From: Pinus tabuliformis
Lineage: Eukaryota > Streptophyta > Pinopsida > Pinales > Pinaceae
Reading direction: 5' to 3'
Length of the DNA: 64,000 nucleotides
Assembly: GCA_031772625.1 (NCBI GenBank)
Contig: CM062807.1
Span: 1,144,375,007 to 1,144,439,006, forward strand
Part shown: positions 63,117 through 64,000 of the stretch, in pieces
Layout of the letters: each line of letters starts with the position of its first letter
How positions within the stretch are numbered: the stretch's first letter is position 1
The notes under the pieces: generated by a model
Seen by the model: the letters and a program-made list of their open reading frames with translations, nothing else
Told to the model about the DNA's origin: nothing
Databases searched by the model: none
Position numbers and translations under genes: made by a program

Positions 63117-63410
63117 GAGATTATGCCAAGGAGAACACAGGACCAGGACCTGTGAAGCCTGGCGTCGATACAGTGGATCAGACCGTGAAGACCGTGGTTG
63201 GCTCTGTCTATCTCAAATTTGATGGAAAAACCCCTTGAGATTCTTCATTTCCTGTTCTGTGTTTCTTCATTTCCTGTTCTGTGTTCTGAGGACAAATCTC
63301 ATGAAGCTAGAGCTTTCAAACTGCATGAATGGCAGACTTGTTTGCTCAAATATATTCAGCAACGTATGAAACGTTCCATGAATGCTCCAGAGCAGGTACC
63401 GCGTCATATT
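63117..63410 (+). pseudogene. Broken exon of a REF/SRPP-family (small rubber particle protein-like, lipid-droplet-associated) gene
   Basis: After a good 3' splice site (TTTTCCTTTCTAATTTAG, ending 63116) the translation reads '(G)DYAKENTGPGPVKPGVDTV' and continues '...DQTVKTVVGSVYLKFDGK', matching the conserved REF/SRPP block ('[28 protein letters not shown].KF'). These proteins coat lipid droplets or rubber particles. One extra base in the AAAAACCCC run (near 63228) leads to a stop; the alternate frame continues as 'PLEILHFL', the expected next residues. A 21-base tandem duplication (CTTCATTTCCTGTTCTGTGTT, about 63240-63285) then disrupts the domain. A possible donor (CAG|GTACC, about 63395) and acceptor (TTGCAG, about 63566) follow. 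Upstream exons are not identified. Confidence 0.65.
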
Positions 63411-63469
63411 TTGGCCGTATGCTGTAAATCTTTAATTCATCAAACAATTCGTTTGGACTGGTGCTAAAT

Positions 63470-64000
63470 TCTTCGCAATGCCTTGGTATTTTCTGTGAAT
63501 CTTTAAAATTTTCAATCTCTGGGTGAAGTTATGCTAAATTATGCTTAATTTTCCGTGATTGCAGGTCATTCAGCCGCTAAATTTGCCATTCCAGCTCTCC
63601 TTTATAGGCAGGATGCAGTTTCGGATGGCTGTTATCCCGAGTTTGCTTAGAGCAGTACGCTTATTGAATCTTTTTATTCTTATTTAACTGATTTCTTTTA
63701 ATTCTTACCGAAACATTATTATTTGAGAAATTTAGGAGTCTGAATGGACATTTACGCCGTTAAACGTCGGAATTTGGTAATAATTTTGCCGGGGCAATCA
63801 ATTCCGGAATTAGTGTGCTCGGTGTTCGTACCTGAAGACTACACGGACACCTGAGATATTCTTTTTAAGGTCCAATAGTTTTGAGTGAAAATTTGTGGCG
63901 GTGCCATCCATACATTTAAGCTTGCTTCTTATTTTAACTTTTTAGTTTTGATTTGTACTTTCCCTTCGTTTAGTGCCTGTACGCATTGGCGGAATATGAG
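63470..64000. other. No certain feature; possibly intron and exon remains of the REF/SRPP locus
   Basis: Intron-like T-rich text surrounds a short stretch (63567-63655) that translates as '...QPLNLPFQLSFIGRMQFRMA' after a plausible acceptor. I cannot match it to the family. Confidence 0.3.

Noticed and set aside
1-64000. CRISPR arrays, bacterial operons, organelle inserts
   Set aside because: No regularly spaced identical repeats with unique spacers, no prokaryotic gene packing, and no plastid or mitochondrial gene text was recognised.

Overview
The window looks like nuclear DNA of a vascular plant with a large, repeat-rich genome. Supporting signs are plant-type LTR retrotransposons of both superfamilies, a plant L1-type LINE with an RNase H domain, a nuclear tRNA-Val(CAC), an ATG14-like autophagy gene and a REF/SRPP-family remnant. 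The repeat load would suit a gymnosperm, but nothing seen fixes the species. Most of the 64 kb is retroelement fossil. The only convincing intact host protein gene is the ATG14-like frame at 4532-5932 (minus).

Layout. 1-2400: start of a Ty3/gypsy element (minus). 2815-3658: old LINE fragment (minus). 4532-5932: ATG14-like gene. 6261-34356: one LINE insertion with a target duplication at 6249-6260 and 34357-34368, split by a younger 21-kb LTR retrotransposon at 8404-29360 (minus) that has its own 5-bp duplication. 34357-35251: the displaced distal flank of the ATG14-like locus. 36960-38541: a second, decayed tandem copy of the 5' end and flank of that locus; it preserves the LINE's empty site and carries a 147-bp foldback MITE. 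39890-51792: three Ty1/copia fossils (two plus, one minus) and a poly(A)-tailed fragment. 52480-54061: an unrecognised decayed coding region with coiled coils. 55544-55617: tRNA-Val, followed by copies of its 3' half. 55780-61583: a non-autonomous LTR element plus a solo LTR of the same family sitting at the same target site inside those tRNA-derived repeats. 62201-62272: a tRNA-like sequence (minus). 63117-63410: a broken REF/SRPP exon.

The most unusual object is the 21-kb element. Each LTR is about 7.1 kb, longer than the whole internal region (about 6.8 kb). Each LTR carries a sense-oriented frame for a protein of about 1260 residues that I do not recognise (globular N-terminus, Q/E-rich linker, coiled coils, helical C-terminus). 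The frame is whole in one LTR and has about one break in the other. Four perfect TGACGTCA palindromes lie 0.6 kb upstream of it. The internal region has a tRNA-Arg-type primer site as in the Tat/Ogre group, but its extra RNase H domain lies between protease and reverse transcriptase. The LTRs differ at only about 18 places by eye (about 0.25%), so insertion was recent.

Inferred order of events: tandem duplication of the ATG14-like locus; LINE insertion about 0.3 kb upstream of copy A; decay of copy B; then recent insertion of the 21-kb element into the LINE. Copy A kept its open frame while everything around it decayed, which suggests it is, or was until recently, under selection.
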